From Aquatica leii (lineage: Eukaryota; Arthropoda; Insecta; Coleoptera; Lampyridae), in assembly GCA_035610365.1 (NCBI GenBank), contig CM069434.1, positions 99,374,806 through 99,438,805 on the forward strand: a stretch of 64,000 nt of DNA. The letters run 5' to 3'. Positions 33,801-46,390 of the stretch are shown here, piece by piece (the first letter of the stretch is position 1; every line of letters begins with the position of its first letter). The position numbers and the translations under genes were made by a program. The notes below the pieces were generated by a model. The model was not told where the DNA came from. It did not search any database and worked only from the letters and a program-made list of their open reading frames with translations.

Positions 33801-36400
33801 TACTACAGTTTTTGGTTGCTATAGTTAAACAAACATAACGTACAATAATAGTTCATGACGCGAGAGTATTTGCATAAATACCGTAACTACATAGATGTAA
33901 CGATAACATAGACTCTGTGAGTGGACTATACAAACAAATCAATCGCGCTCAAACAAGTTTAAGCTTGCACCAATACTTGTGACATATTTAATGCAGATAA
34001 CCAAAAATGGCACATAAAAGCTTCTACCTGTTGCAAAAACAACACATATTTGTTTTTACCCTAAGTCAGCAACTGCTAATATAAAGTACAAAATATTTGA
34101 AAAGCGACAGCATCGGTTTAGCTCTGATTACGCGAAAAACGCAGGTTAAAGTCCAGAAGTGATGTATGTATGATGTATGTTTAAAAAGCAATAATTTTCT
34201 ATTTTTTCTCTACTCCAGTTGGTTATTACTGTTTAAAGAGTGTCAGCTTAAAAACTTTAACTACACGACCAACATCATCCAGTTGATGAAGAAAACAAGA
34301 AGAGTAAAAGTACTACTGAGACTATCTTGAAAGATAATTAAAAATCAACCGATTCTTATTTTATTCTATCTACATCATGCTAGTCACATATAATTACTCA
34401 GTTTGAAATAAACGACTTGGTGCAAGATTTGATAGGATAGTCGCAACAAGGAAAATCATTACTAGATCGGTTCGCCTCCTGGTATGTGATAATTTTAAAA
34501 ATTCGATCAAATTAATGATCCCTTCTTTTAGGAGGTTGGATAAAAGCAACTACTTCAGTAATTTGCGACGTTTTCGTGTCTGGTTCATTAGGCTCGCTCA
34601 CACTGAGTCAAGTAATTTTTTTTCAAAATAATTACGTTACAATTAATACATTTAAATTAAAAACGTGATGTTAATTTGTACATCGTCCACATTTCAAATT
34701 GTGCACACACAAAACTATTACACAATTAAACATAAGTTTAAAAGAGCTTTCAAAAAATAAACTTTTTAACCTCTCTTTTTACTTTATATTTTTGGAGGGG
34801 GCGCACTTACATCGTTTTTAATATTAAGCAGATAACGTTTTTATTTCCTAGATATTTAGGATGAATCGTTTTTAAAAAATTACGTTGTATATATTTCATA
34901 AATGTATCTTAACATTTTTGTATTATTTAAAAGTAATGCTTTAAGAATAACTGTAAAATATTGTTATCAAAAAACAAAATATAGAAAACCATTATCTGAT
35001 AAGATGTGCTAATTAAGATTAATAATTTACTTCTAGAAATTACATTTTTCAAAGTTACGCATCTTTTAAAATATTTAAAATAAATTCATACTGTAATTGT
35101 ACACGTTTAATTAAGTAAGTAACATCATCTAAGAGTTATGACGACCTTGATCTTGTTATATATCTATATGCCATTTTTACATACAGAGTTAATATAAAAT
35201 TTAATCTGTTTGCAAAAAATATAAAATTTAAATTAGTTTTGAATGAATACGCAGGCTAAAACTACAACGTAAAAGACATTGGAGGTAAAGCAATGCCAAT
35301 GTAATTGTGCACCACTATAGTGAACCACTAAACGGCCGATTTGTACTTTCGGGGCTCATCAGCAGTGGAAGATTCACTCTAATGTATTTCCACAAGTGCA
35401 TCGATAAAACTTATGGCTTTATGTAATTACAAAGCTAATCTAGATCACGTGGGTTATAATTTGAACTTGAATTATTTTTATGTATATATTATTTAAAAAA
35501 CAATAAAATATTATTAAAAATTGCATATGAGGCTTTGTTAGTAATTAAAAAATATATACATATATTATAAAGTTTAAAGTTAGTTTTAATAATAATCACG
35601 TATATTACATCAGTCAATTTTGCAATTTTATATTTAGACGTTTAGGTGTACGTGGAATATTTAACACGACAGTTGAATATGGAAAATAAAATTTGTTTTT
35701 TCTTTGTAAATTGTATTTTCCGAATAAATATGATCCCACCAGCTAATGACATAGTTCAAATTCAAAAAACATTTATTATACATTTCTCTAAAGAGAATAA
35801 ACATTTCTAAGTAATTGTTACACTAATATTTAATTTTAGATGTATTAAAATAAACAAAATAAAATAAAAACTTTTTTATTTAAATTTTTTTAAGTATTTT
35901 ACAAAGAAATGCTATTTTTTAATAAAAAACTTTTCGTAGAATATAAAATTATTTATTACTTTTACCGGAATAGATATTATATCACGTTTTAAAATCAAAT
36001 TTAATATTTCCTTTCTAAAATGTCTAAGTAAGATTTTATAGTTAATTTAAGTCTAACAAAAAAGTTAATAACATCTATTTATAAGAAACTTTGTAAAGTG
36101 TTATTCGAGTTTATAACTAAGATTCTTATTATTACGTTTTAAAGTTACTTTTTTACAAAATTGTGTTAGAATTTTTGATTAATATATTGTCTTGCGTAAA
36201 ACTTTTTTTATGAAAATTAGAGTTCACAAAACTTTTAAACGAAATACGACATTTTTTTAAAAATCTATTTAAATTTTTCTTTGATTGACTGAAATGTATT
36301 TACGCGTACCTGAAGTAGAAATTGATTTTTTAAATTAGTACATTTATCTAAATATTTTTTATTTTAAAATGATAATAACTTCTTCTGTAATAATTTGCGT
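33801..36400. other. Mostly intergenic AT-rich DNA
   Basis: No open frame above 60 codons. The sense-reverse motif CTGATGAGCCCC followed by GAAAGTAC (35362-35343) resembles the hammerhead core seen at PLE 3' ends. It could be the tail of the reverse-oriented PLE at 36400-38110, but no nuclease domain is readable between them. Confidence 0.4.
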
Positions 36401-38110
36401 TTGATGTTTAGAAGAAGTTATTAGTACCAACTACTGCCCACCAAGGTTCTAGTAAGATGACGGAGTTTTGAGTATAGATTCTTATGTTGGCAAAAAAAAG
36501 TGATGAACCAAAAATTCGATAAAAGAACGTTTTTGTGCAAAATAATGTTAAGATGAAGCATGAAGGTATCTGTCCGTATAGGTAGGTTTGCAATAAACAA
36601 AATAGCCCAGAAGCCAATTAGGACAATTCGAAATAATTATGAGACTAAACAATAAACGTGTTAACATAGCTAAACCAAACTTTAGGTTTTAATATTGATG
36701 ATTCCAAAGCAACCGTTTCAAAAGATTTCATAAAAATGTGGTAACAGGTAATAGAGGAAAACTCATAGCAGCACTAGAAACCTGTTTGTAAAACTATCAA
36801 ATTGGAAATAAGTGGATGATAAGTACTTATCAATAACAAGAATCAAACTCAATTTCTTGCCATGCTAAGACAGAATTCGTTCAGTGATAATAAGCGAATT
36901 TTTAATAGGAACTTTGGTAAGAGAAAGTGAAGTGACAATCAAAACTCACAAGAATAAAATGCTGAGAGTTGTGATGTGAAAAGAAGTTTTACCTGTAAAT
37001 TTTCAAAGAATGTTGGACAAAAACTTGGCTAGCTTGTAGGAAAGAGATTGTGAACTTTGGGAAGTTTAGAATCTCAAGTATTATATCGACGTTTCTAGAG
37101 GTAGATTGAAAGATTTGATGATTTAGCTGACCTCACTTTCAATCCTCGAAGTGCGAATTACGACTTAGAAGAACGTAAGTTTCCTCAGACAAAATAGAAT
37201 GGATTTTAGCGGCATAATCTATTTTTTTCAAAACAGTAGTAGCGTTGCCTTTGTCGACTGGAAGAACAATAATATCCGACTTCCTGCAAAGATTTTTTAG
37301 GGCTAATTCTTCGGACTTAGAAGTATTGAACTTAGAAACTTACCAGACCCATCTAGTTTAATGATTTAACATTAAGTATTATAGTTACCTTTAAAAAAAT
37401 TTAAAAGTTTAATAAAATTTGATAATTTGTTATCATACATAAAAATTTTTGATAAGATGTAACATAGTCACTACCAGTTTGTTTGTCCATTTGTCATGTT
37501 GTTGTAAAAACCAATTTCCTCTTTAAGGCGTTAATTTTGTGTATAATAATGTTCCGTGTTCGTTAATTAGGTAATTTTATATTATAACTACATTTTAATG
37601 TTCTTTCTATGTAATGAGTATATTTTGTTTTTTCAGTGTGTGAATGACCTATATGAAAATTAGAAACATGTTACTATTTCAAAATACAAGTTTTGTTTTA
37701 TTTATTTTCAATTAGGAACTTTAGTTAATTCAAGGATTTTGCCAGTGTGAATACGAATGCGATCTGAGATGTGGCAAGGAAGATTTCATATAAAACACTC
37801 TAGAGCACATAAAACATTTTTTTAGGAGTACGTTTGGGAGCAACATCAAAATTCAAACTCTTAGATAGCACCGATTTCTGTTCTGAATTTTTTTTGAATT
37901 TGGTTTTGTTTAGAAGTTAATTATCTAACTTTTGAGAGGTTTTTAGTTAGATTTTGATTGCTTGTTTGAGTTCTTCAATTTTTCTCACGCTTTGATGAAG
38001 CCTCTTACTAAAGTGGACAAAACGTTGGCAACTTCGGCTACAACAATCACATAGTCCAAACCCGGAAGGCGTTCCATCTTAGCGTAGACTACGGTCGTAG
38101 AAATCTTCTT
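36400..38110 (-). pseudogene. Penelope-like element remnant with a 376-bp insertion
   Basis: Decayed PLE on the reverse strand. In sense order: an N-terminal region (38110-37720), ADKG-type RT start DIIVLPVDKGNATTVLKK (about 37290-37230) and AKIHSILSEETYVLL, then VTSLSLTKVPIKNSL (about 36940), and KPTYTDRYLHASS with QKRSFIEFLVH (36600-36530). The last is the VYRKPTHTDRYLH signature of PLE RTs. Many stops are present. A second copy at 42340-43020 aligns closely over 37060-37340 and 37717-38110. Confidence 0.8.
37341..37716. mobile_element. 376-bp insertion in a PLE with 4-bp target duplication, no TIRs
   Basis: Absent from the otherwise collinear PLE copy at 42340-43020. Flanked by AACT on both sides (37337-37340 and 37717-37720). 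Ends read TACCAGACC and CAATTAGG and are not inverted repeats. AT-rich, without a coding frame. Class unknown. Confidence 0.65.
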
Positions 38111-38175
38111 TATTCACAAAAAAGCGACATTTATTCTATGACAAAATACTGCGATTGGGCTTAAACTGTTAAATC

Positions 38176-41100
38176 TTCTTCTTCTTCTTTTCGAAAGCCT
38201 AGAGGCTTGTTATACCGAGTAATGCTTTTCTTGGGAGGCTGAAGACTAGCTGTCCTTCCATCGTTTTGGAGGTCTTCCTGGTGGTCGTTTGGATGCTAGT
38301 CTATAGTTTCTGGAAATTTTTGCAAGCCGGTTATTATCCATGCTGGATACGTGTTTGTTCCAGAACCTTCTGCGAGCACGTGTTCATCTTACGACATCTT
38401 CCATGTTGCACTCTTCACGGATGTCTTTGCTTCTTCTTAGATCTCTAATCGTATTTTCCGAGATCATGCGGAGTACCTTTATTTCAGAGGTGCGAGCCAT
38501 CCTTTTAGTTTCAACAGTATCGGGTCTTGTTTCTGTTGCGTAAGTCATAACTGGCCTAACACATGTTTTGTAAATCCTTACTTTGGCTTCTGTTGATATT
38601 AGTTAGTTTTTCCATATAGTTGTTCTTAAGGCTCCAGCTTTTCTCGCTGATTTATTAATTTGGTGCCTCACACTAATCTTGAGGTCTCCGTACGGTGCTA
38701 TGGTGGATCCTAGATAGTTGAACTCATAAACTTGTTCAATTACTTTGCCATTTAGTTCCAGTTTACATCTGCGCGGATCTCTTGCAATCACCATGCATTA
38801 TGTTTTTGTAGTAGAAATTTTTCAGCTTGAATCTTGAACGCTTGTAATAACCACTGTAGTCCGTCTTCAGTATATGCGAATAGTGTCGCGTTGTCAGCAT
38901 AGCATACGATCTTGATATGGTGTCTTCCCATCTTGTAGCCGTGGTTTACGTTGCAAACTTATTTAATAATTCTATCCATTATTAAGTTAAATAATAGATG
39001 GCTGAGACTGTTTCTTTGCCGAACACCCATGTTTAGCTCAATTTTTTCAGTTGTCAGAGATTTTGTTTTAATTATAGTTGTGTTATTCGTATTGAGCTGC
39101 CTTATCGTCTCGATAATGTTTGGGTGTATTCTTTTGCTCTTTAATTTGTTTCCAATATCCGTCAAGCGTAACCTATCGAAAACTTTCGTTAGATCTAAAA
39201 AGCACATAAATGCTGGCTTGTCGAATTCTATTGCTTTTTCTGCGACCTGCCGAACAATGAATATTGCGTCAACAGTCGAACGATTTTTCCGAAAACCTTG
39301 TTGCTCTTCATTTATTGAGATATGGTTACGAATGCGTTGTTGCAAAAAACGAGTAAATAATTTCATGGATGTCTCAAGTAAAGATATTTCTCTGTAGTTA
39401 AATGGTTCTGAGGATTTTCCTTTTTTAAAAATGGTATAGTTATGCTGTCTTTCCATCTATCTGGTGTTATTGCCTCTTCTAAAATTTTGTTATACAGATT
39501 AGTGAGCTGTTTTGCTAACTCTATTCCCCCGCATTTCAGCAGTTCATTCGAGCCTGGAGATTTTCCATTTTTAATCTGTGTTAGTTGTAGTATTACTTCT
39601 TCAAATATTTTTTCCAGGTTTTCTATGTCCCTGGCAACCTCTCTTTGTAATCTTCTTTGTCGATTTATTGGTTCGATTTCATCTTGGTTTCCTGAGTACA
39701 TGCCCTGTTGGTCCATTGGACTGCCGATATGTTATTAAGTTGTACTGTTTTGTTGACTTCTCTTTTCACTTCTCTAAGCATTTGGGTTCCGTATAGGTCA
39801 CTTTCCATTTCTTTACTAAAGTTCTTCCAATATTCTGTTTTTATTTTTCTTATTCTGTTATTCACTTTATTTCTTATATTTATGTAGTTAATGTAGTTTC
39901 TTGGATTCTTGTTGGATTTGTATGTCAAGTGAGCACTCTTTTATTCTTGCGCTTGTGTTTTTACTTCTGGTTTAAACCATGGTTTCTTGTTCGTATGTTG
40001 TGTATTCGTATTGACAGTTTTTGTTCCTAACGCTACAGCTGTTGCTTGCTTTATATTGTTCAATAGGATTTTTTACGCATTGTTTACAGTGTGATGTTGG
40101 AGGATAGGTGCCTTGTCTATTTTATGAGGCAGTCGCAGCCTGTAGAGATATTGACTACTTTCCGATTTAAGCGATTCGATATTAAATTTAGTAGTTAAAG
40201 TTTTTGTTTTTGTTTCTTTCTTTCTAGCAATTAGTTTTGCTATGGTAATTTTGCCCATTACTAAATTATGATCCGATCCTATGTTTGCAGATGTGAGAGC
40301 TCTCACATCTAATATCTACTCAGGTTTAATCATTCTGTTTGTTATTATATAGTCTATTGTGGAAGTTATCCTTCTACTGCCTTGAAAAGTTATTTTATGT
40401 CGTGGTTTATGCTTGAAATATGTGCTGTTGATTCTTAGTTTGTTGTGGGCAGAGAATTCAATGAGCATTTCTTCTCTTTCATTCGTCGTTTCCTCATTAA
40501 ATGTATTCTTGATTTCTGGTATGACATCGTTTCCTAATCTTGCATACAGGTCTCCCATTATTATTATTTTTTCTTGGACGAGTATGTTGTCTATTAACTA
40601 TTAACAGCTGTCAAGTGCTTCTTGTTCAGGGCTTCCAGTGTCTGGAGCGTATACTGAGGCTATGTGAAAGATATGTTCTTCTAGCTTTAGTGTGACTATC
40701 GCTATTCGATCGTTTTGATAGTTTATGTTAGTTATGCTATCTCCGAATCTTTGATTTAATACCATTGCCACACCAGATGCTGGTCTGGCTTCTTTGAATT
40801 TTCCTGAGTAGATTAGAATGTAGTCGCCATAATGAGCTGTACCTTTGCCCTTTTTCTTAGTGTCTGATATTGCACAAATATCTATTTTATGAAGCTCTAG
40901 TTCTAACATTATTTTTTTATCTTTTCCACTTAAAGATCTTACATTTCAGCATCCCAAACGCAGCTGGTTCTTTTAATTTTTCCGTCTCAATTTTCTTTTC
41001 CCTGCTTGGTTCGTCAACGTTTTATCAGTTCTGTTCCGAGGCGATACTTGAGGTCTGTGAGCAGTTTATCTATTTCACAAAGGGTAGGTCGCTGGCCTGG

Positions 41101-41188
41101 CCCTTCAACCCTCTTCCTTTATCCGGGCTTGGGACCGGCAACAACATTGTTAGGCTACTCAATCCACCCATCGACGTCGCAGGCGGAG
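38176..41188 (-). mobile_element. LINE of about 3 kb with perfect 15-bp target duplication
   Basis: Bounded by TTAAACTGTTAAATC at 38161-38175 and 41189-41203, identical on both sides. The 3' end (left) is a short GAA/TTC microsatellite tail (TTCTTCTTCTTCTTTTC), typical of LINEs with simple-repeat tails. The 5' end begins CTCCGCCTGCGACGTCG. A single endonuclease-RT coding strand of about 3 kb and the repeat tail suggest an RTE-like layout (inference). Confidence 0.88.
38603..40960 (-). pseudogene. LINE endonuclease/reverse transcriptase, fragmented
   Basis: Sense order: endonuclease start at 40909 (IDICAISDTKKKGKGTAHYG, IASVYAPD), MGDLYARLGNDVIPE at 40558 (GDFNA-equivalent), and STIDYIITN near 40350. 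A Lys-rich linker follows (39928-39665), then RT: GKSPGSNELLKCGG and RWKDSITIPFLKK (39716-39363), NYREISLLETSMKLFTRFL, QQGFRKNRSTVDAIF, FLDLTKVFDRLR and MGVRQRNSLSHLLFNLIMD (39456-38959). Around 38880 lies the YADD-like region (antisense of CTTCAGTATATGCG). The C-terminal part 38794-38603 has YEFNYLGSTIAPYGDL and HQINKSARKAGAL. Four or more frameshifts break it. The order matches a one-ORF LINE. Confidence 0.88.
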
Positions 41189-41203
41189 TTAAACTGTTAA
41201 ATC

Positions 41204-42330
41204 GTTTTATAAATTTTGCGCAAAAAGTGTCTGAGCTAGATAAATTAGTTTCGTAGCAAATAACACGTTTTTTAAGTAGGCATAAAGTAGATTCGTATTA
41301 TTGTTGTCCTATAGAACGTCTAATATGAGAAGTTTTTACGGGTTGCATTTGTATTACAATTTTCTATTTTGGATAACTTCCATGTTGTCGTTATCACACA
41401 AACTGAACTTTTGTCACACATTGCGGTAGACATTTTTAGTGCCTGGCATAAACTCATTAATTGCGCCGTAAAGTCTCGTTTTTGCCTCCGCTCGATAAAA
41501 CTGGTTTCCAAATCTCCGATAAAAAAAAATTAGAATCGCAGTTAATATTAAAAAGATTTTTAATTATTTTAATGGATTTCCTAATTTCTTGCTGATAGTA
41601 ATTAGAAACATTAATTTTAGTGTTTTAAACAAAATTTGATGACTCGTTTCTAGCACGTGTTTTGCTACCGCTGACTTAAATTTTTTTTCAGATGACTACA
41701 TTTTTGATGCTCTTTAATCCGAATTCCCATGCTTCTAATCGTTTTTTTATGCATGCACAACCACAAAAGCAATAAATAAAATGAATAATGTCTTTCACCG
41801 GATTTAAGAATTCACTCAATTTAGAAAAAGTAGAAAACCAACTAATAATGCTTAGCTTGTGTGATAACGACGACACGGGAATTATTCAGAACGAAAAATT
41901 GTAATTCTAATATATAGTTTGTAAGTCAACCTTAGGCCTAGAAAAACTATTGATTAAATTTCATTGGTTGCGTCATCAACGCTGTATTTAAATTTTGATA
42001 GAATTTTTCTATGATACTTTGGGGATGATAAGGCGTCGCGTGTATTGTTTACAACCAAGCTTTTGCACTAAAAGACCAAATAGACCGGACTTAAATTTTC
42101 TGCCTTAGCCTGTCAATTTCCTGAAGAACGCCATAGCGTGTATCCATGTATTCAGAAAGAAAGCTGAGTTTTCTTTAACAGTGATTGTCACTAGTAGCGC
42201 AACTTCAGCCAACAATAAAAACGATTACTGATTGTTAAAAAGTATCTATCTCTAGTAGTAAGCAAAAATAGTTCAATGAGATCCAACTAAAGATGTTCAA
42301 AACGACGCTCTAGAGAGCGTATAAACAAAG
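41204..42330. other. Intergenic, no recognised gene
   Basis: Two short reverse-strand frames (41320-41511 and 41688-41876, the latter with IIHFIYCFCGCACIKKR) have no recognisable family or splice support. Otherwise AT-rich DNA. Confidence 0.4.
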
Positions 42331-42339
42331 TGGTTTGGA

Positions 42340-43020
42340 ATCTCAAGTAATATGTCGACGTTTAGTTTCTGAAGGTAGATTAAAAAATTTGATGATTTGG
42401 CTGACCTTACCTTCAATTTTCAAAGTGCGACTTGCGAGTTAGAAGTGCGTACGTTTCTTCAGACAAAATAGAATGAATTTTAGCAACATAATCTATTTTG
42501 TTCAAAACAGCAATAGCGTTCCCTTTGTCCGCTGGAAGAACAATAATATCCGAGTTCTTACAAAGATTTCTTATGGCTCACTATTCCGACTTAGGAATGT
42601 TGAATTTAGAAACTTTAGTTGATTCAAGGATTTTGCCAGTGTGTATACCAATAGGATCTGAGATGTAGTAAGGAAGATTTGTTATAAAAGACTGAACACC
42701 ACATAAAATATCTTTTTTAAGAATATGTTTAGGAGCAACATCAAAATTCAAACCCTTAGATAGCACCGATTCCTGTTCTGAAGTTTTTTTTCTTATCTTT
42801 TTAAAATTTATAATCTGGTTTTGTTCAAAAGTTGATTACCTAACTTTTGAGAGGTTCTTAGTTAGATTTGGTTGCTTCTTCGATTTCGCTCACGCTTTGA
42901 TGAAGCCTTTTACGAAAGTGAGCAAAATGTTGGCAACTTCGGTTACAACAATGACACGGTCCAAACTCGGAAGACGTTCTCATCTTAGTATAGACTTCGG
43001 TCGTAGATTTTTTTTAAAAT
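42340..43020 (-). pseudogene. Second Penelope-like remnant, uninterrupted N-terminal/early RT part
   Basis: Closely related to 37060-38110 but without the 376-bp insert. The piece 42581-42766 reads MLSKGLNFDVAPKHILKKDI and later ILESTKVSKFNIPKSE. The next frame has IIVLPADKGNAIAVLNKIDY and AKIHSILSEETYALL (42560-42420). The copy ends abruptly near 42340, so the RT core and nuclease are missing. Stops are present near 42830-42900. Confidence 0.75.
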
Positions 43021-43429
43021 TTGTATCTAGTTCCATTTGTGGAAATTATCATTTGAACGCTACGATAATTTTATTGTGGAATAGAATTAAAACTATACAT
43101 TTTAAATTTACAGTTTTTGAATATGCTGTTTGTTAATTTTTTTTAACGATGAAGTTGTTTTTTGTGAAATGAAATTTTGTATTTTGTAAATTTCTTTGTT
43201 GAAATAGAACCAAAAAGAGATAAAAATTTTGAGACCAAACTTAGCAAGAAGGTTTAGGTACTCAAAAGTCGTAAATATTTTATTCAAATAGATTAAGTAG
43301 TTATGGAATATCTCGTTTTATTTTTTATTTCTGCTTAGGTGAAGATGAAGGTTGTTTTTTGTACATTGCAATTTTTTTTAACCAAAAGTAATCTATTATC
43401 ATACGCTGTTTAGAGTATCAAGCATACTA

Positions 43430-44170
43430 GAAAAGGTCAGAAGCGTTGTAGACAAGGAATTGGGATACAGAAGCAAACAAATGACGTACAGAACCGCCAT
43501 CTTTGACTTATGGCAATAAGAGACCAATTTTCTAGTACCGGAACAATCACCGATCAATGGTTAAGTAATAAAAGTTGTCCTGTAACCTTTCGAATAATTT
43601 ACCGTCAAATCAGAAGATTTGGATTGCAATCCTATAGGCCAAATTTTGCGCGGCCACTGACGATTCAACACCAACATCAACGTTTGGAGTGGTATATGGT
43701 GCAACTCCACTGAAATCTGAAATAGCAGAGTAGTCTTTAGTGATAAATTTTGATTCAATTTAGGGATGCATGATGGCCGTATGAGAGTCAGAGGAAGACA
43801 TGAGGAACGGCGCAATGGTAAATTTCTTGTAGAGCCACACTATAGAGATTATGGTATGAGATGCTATAGCTTATAGGAGTAAGTATTGTTTGGTATTCAT
43901 CCGAGACAATATGAACGCTCGGCGACATGTTAAAGACGTAGTAGAACCTCTTATTCTTCTATTTCTTCAGCAGTCGTAATACTCACTTTTCAGCAGGATA
44001 ATGCCCACCCCACATAGCAAGTCAGTCTATGACCACCCAGATTGTTCGAAATTTAGCATATTAAACAGTTGTAGGAAATTATAAGTAAAAAATTGAAGAA
44101 TGGAAGCACATGCTTCATAGACACAGAAAGCTCACTGGCATAAATTGCAAGTTGTTTGAAATACAATAAT
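43430..44170 (+). pseudogene. Tc1/mariner-like transposase remnant
   Basis: Reads as a Tc1-type DDE/D transposase. The N-terminal helix-turn-helix region (43480-43700) has MAIRDQFSSTGTITDQWL and FGLQSYRPNFARPL followed by QRLEWY. The catalytic region begins near 43735 with an FSD motif, then GMHDGRMRVRGRHEERRN, and FQQDNAHPT near 43990-44020 holds the second Asp. Stops interrupt the frame at 43711, 43750 and several later sites. TIRs were not found; a G8 run at 44224 marks sequence beyond the coding part. Confidence 0.8.
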
Positions 44171-46126
44171 TAAAAAAAAAATCGACCTACTGAAATCAAT
44201 GCTACAAAGAATCAGGCAATAAGGGGGGGGGGAGAGAAGCAACACATTAACTAAAGATTGTGTGTTCCTTTGCTTTGAAGTTTTATTTATTTACCACCTT
44301 TGAGTAGCTAAAGCTTCTTATCAAATTTTGTTGCAAAGTTACCACCTCTTTTTGGGGTTACAATTTTAATGTCACACAGTACATTTTAATACGGTAATTT
44401 TTTCTATAAAAAAAACGTAGGTAATTTAAAATTTTGTGTTAATGTACACTTTGTTATTTTAATTTTTTTTTGCTTTAGGCAAATGTATGTACATTATTGA
44501 TTTCAAAATTTAAAAATTATTAGATAACCTGACATTTAATAACAAATAAAAACTGATACAAAAAACGTTAAAAATAATCAATTGTTAATTTACCAATTGG
44601 TTGTTACAAAAAGACGTTGCTCTTAAGTTTACCCTTTTAAACTCTCTTTGTTGAATTGAAGCTGCAGACTGACAAAAACTTCTAAAAATAATTTTTCCAA
44701 AGAAAAACTTTTCAATCGTATATCTACAGACATAAAATTTTGTACAATATGTTTCGATTTTTTGCACTTAATGTGCTATATTAACACAAACTATTTTTTC
44801 TTACAAACTGTACCGGCGTATTACGTTTACGTATCTTCGCTCGTAATCAAGCTTAATTGTAAATAGGCGATAGAATCTGAACGCAACCGCACATTAACCC
44901 TATTCGGCCATCTAAATACCATTTATACTTGTTAAATACCTTAAAGTCCTTTAGAACGACATCATGCTAAGTTAAGACCAAGGAACAATAGGTCAATGAC
45001 TTTTATTAATTAAATCCTTAAATTGTTCTATTAATTGATTTGGTCAGAGCAAAATGTAATTAAAAATTAAGAAACATACAAAACGAGTCGTATTTTTTCA
45101 AAGTTAAAATTAAATAAACGTAGACGTTTTGTTAGTCTAAGCCGCAAGTATATATCAAAGTTTATTACATACCTAAAACATCGTTTTTTGTTATAAAAAA
45201 AACTGCTTCAGTAAATTTAATTTTTCGTTTTAGCTCTGAATCTGTATTCTTTGAGTCAATCATAAAAACGTAGAATTTCTTTTAGATTGTATTACTGAAG
45301 GTTTTGTAGCTTAACTTAGTCTACTGCATTTGATATCTTTTACAGCAAGTTAAACTTTATTATGTACGGATTTGAAATTAAACAAAAACAACTGTTAATT
45401 AAACTTTTATTGCAAATTGTCTTTTGTTGAAATTTTATTTTTGCGTTTTAATTTAAACTCCAAAGTGCAATTTAGTATTTATAAGCAACGTATAAATTTT
45501 AAAGTCATTACCAAGCTCTTAATGATTATTGATTGTTATAGTGCTGCACGTATTCTCTACTATACCGTGCTAAAATAATTCTTAGTCGCAGTTAATTACT
45601 ACTCCTTGCTGCAGTTTAATTTCATTTAATGCTTAAGTAGAAAGTGTATAGATAAACGCTTAGTTTGAGTTTAATATTGCTCCTTTATAAGGAAGTTGAA
45701 GCTATAAATCTAAGCCAAGTTTAAGTGGTTTTTATTTTAATTTTAACTCCCCTGTAAAGACAACTGTTGTGTAAAATAGAAAGGTAAGCGTAAACTGCGG
45801 CAATAATGTTGTTTAGCGGTAAGCTCGAGCTTGTAAACTTTACGAGAACGAAAAGTTCTTTTATTAAAGAATCTAATGAATTTGCAAGTGGAGAAACTCT
45901 TTGTAAAAACTCAAAAGTCTTATTACGCAAAACACTTACTTTAGTACTATTAAACGTTTTTAAATTAAATTTGTAGCTAAATTAACATGTATTTGAAATT
46001 TATCATACACAAGTTTAAAGTAGCGCAAAAATAACTTTTTTATTTAAATTACTGGGATTTTACTTTAGCGCAAATTTCTAAAAATGGTTCCTAACTAACT
46101 TATATTGTATTTTGATTTATAAATAT
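44171..46126. other. Intergenic, no gene seen
   Basis: AT-rich, with a poly-G run at 44224-44231 and no recognisable coding or repeat structure. It ends at the TTA target duplication of the Harbinger element (46127-46129). Confidence 0.5.
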
Positions 46127-46129
46127 TTA

Positions 46130-46148
46130 CAGCTGTATTCATAAAAAT
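46130..46148 (+). repeat. Left terminal inverted repeat of the Harbinger element
   Basis: CAGCTGTATTCATAAAAAT; perfect inverse of 50056-50074. Confidence 0.93.
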
Positions 46149-46390
46149 TTACAGTCGACTTACGGAGCTCTTCAAACCTATTTTAGCGTAAACGTCAAAA
46201 AACACTATTCATAAACACGTTTTAGCTTAACAAACCTTTTGTAACAGTGTTGTAACTTAGCAATATTTAAACTAGGGTTGACCCTTCTATAAACCAATTT
46301 TAACTCAAAAAGGGTGCGTGTGTAGTGTCAGATTTTTTAAGTTAAAAAACAATTCAAAATAAATTTGATTTATTTCTGTATTAGTTTAAC

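Noticed and set aside
36408..36617. 69-codon reverse frame that looks like a separate ORF
   Set aside because: Only a shifted reading of the PLE RT end (the KPTYTDRYLH segment is in the neighbouring frame).
39442..39796. Plus-strand frames with Cys/Ser/Phe-rich sequence
   Set aside because: Antisense of the LINE RT at 38603-40960.
44224..44231. G8 run as a possible G-quadruplex or element end
   Set aside because: Single run, no partner runs nearby and no inverted repeat.
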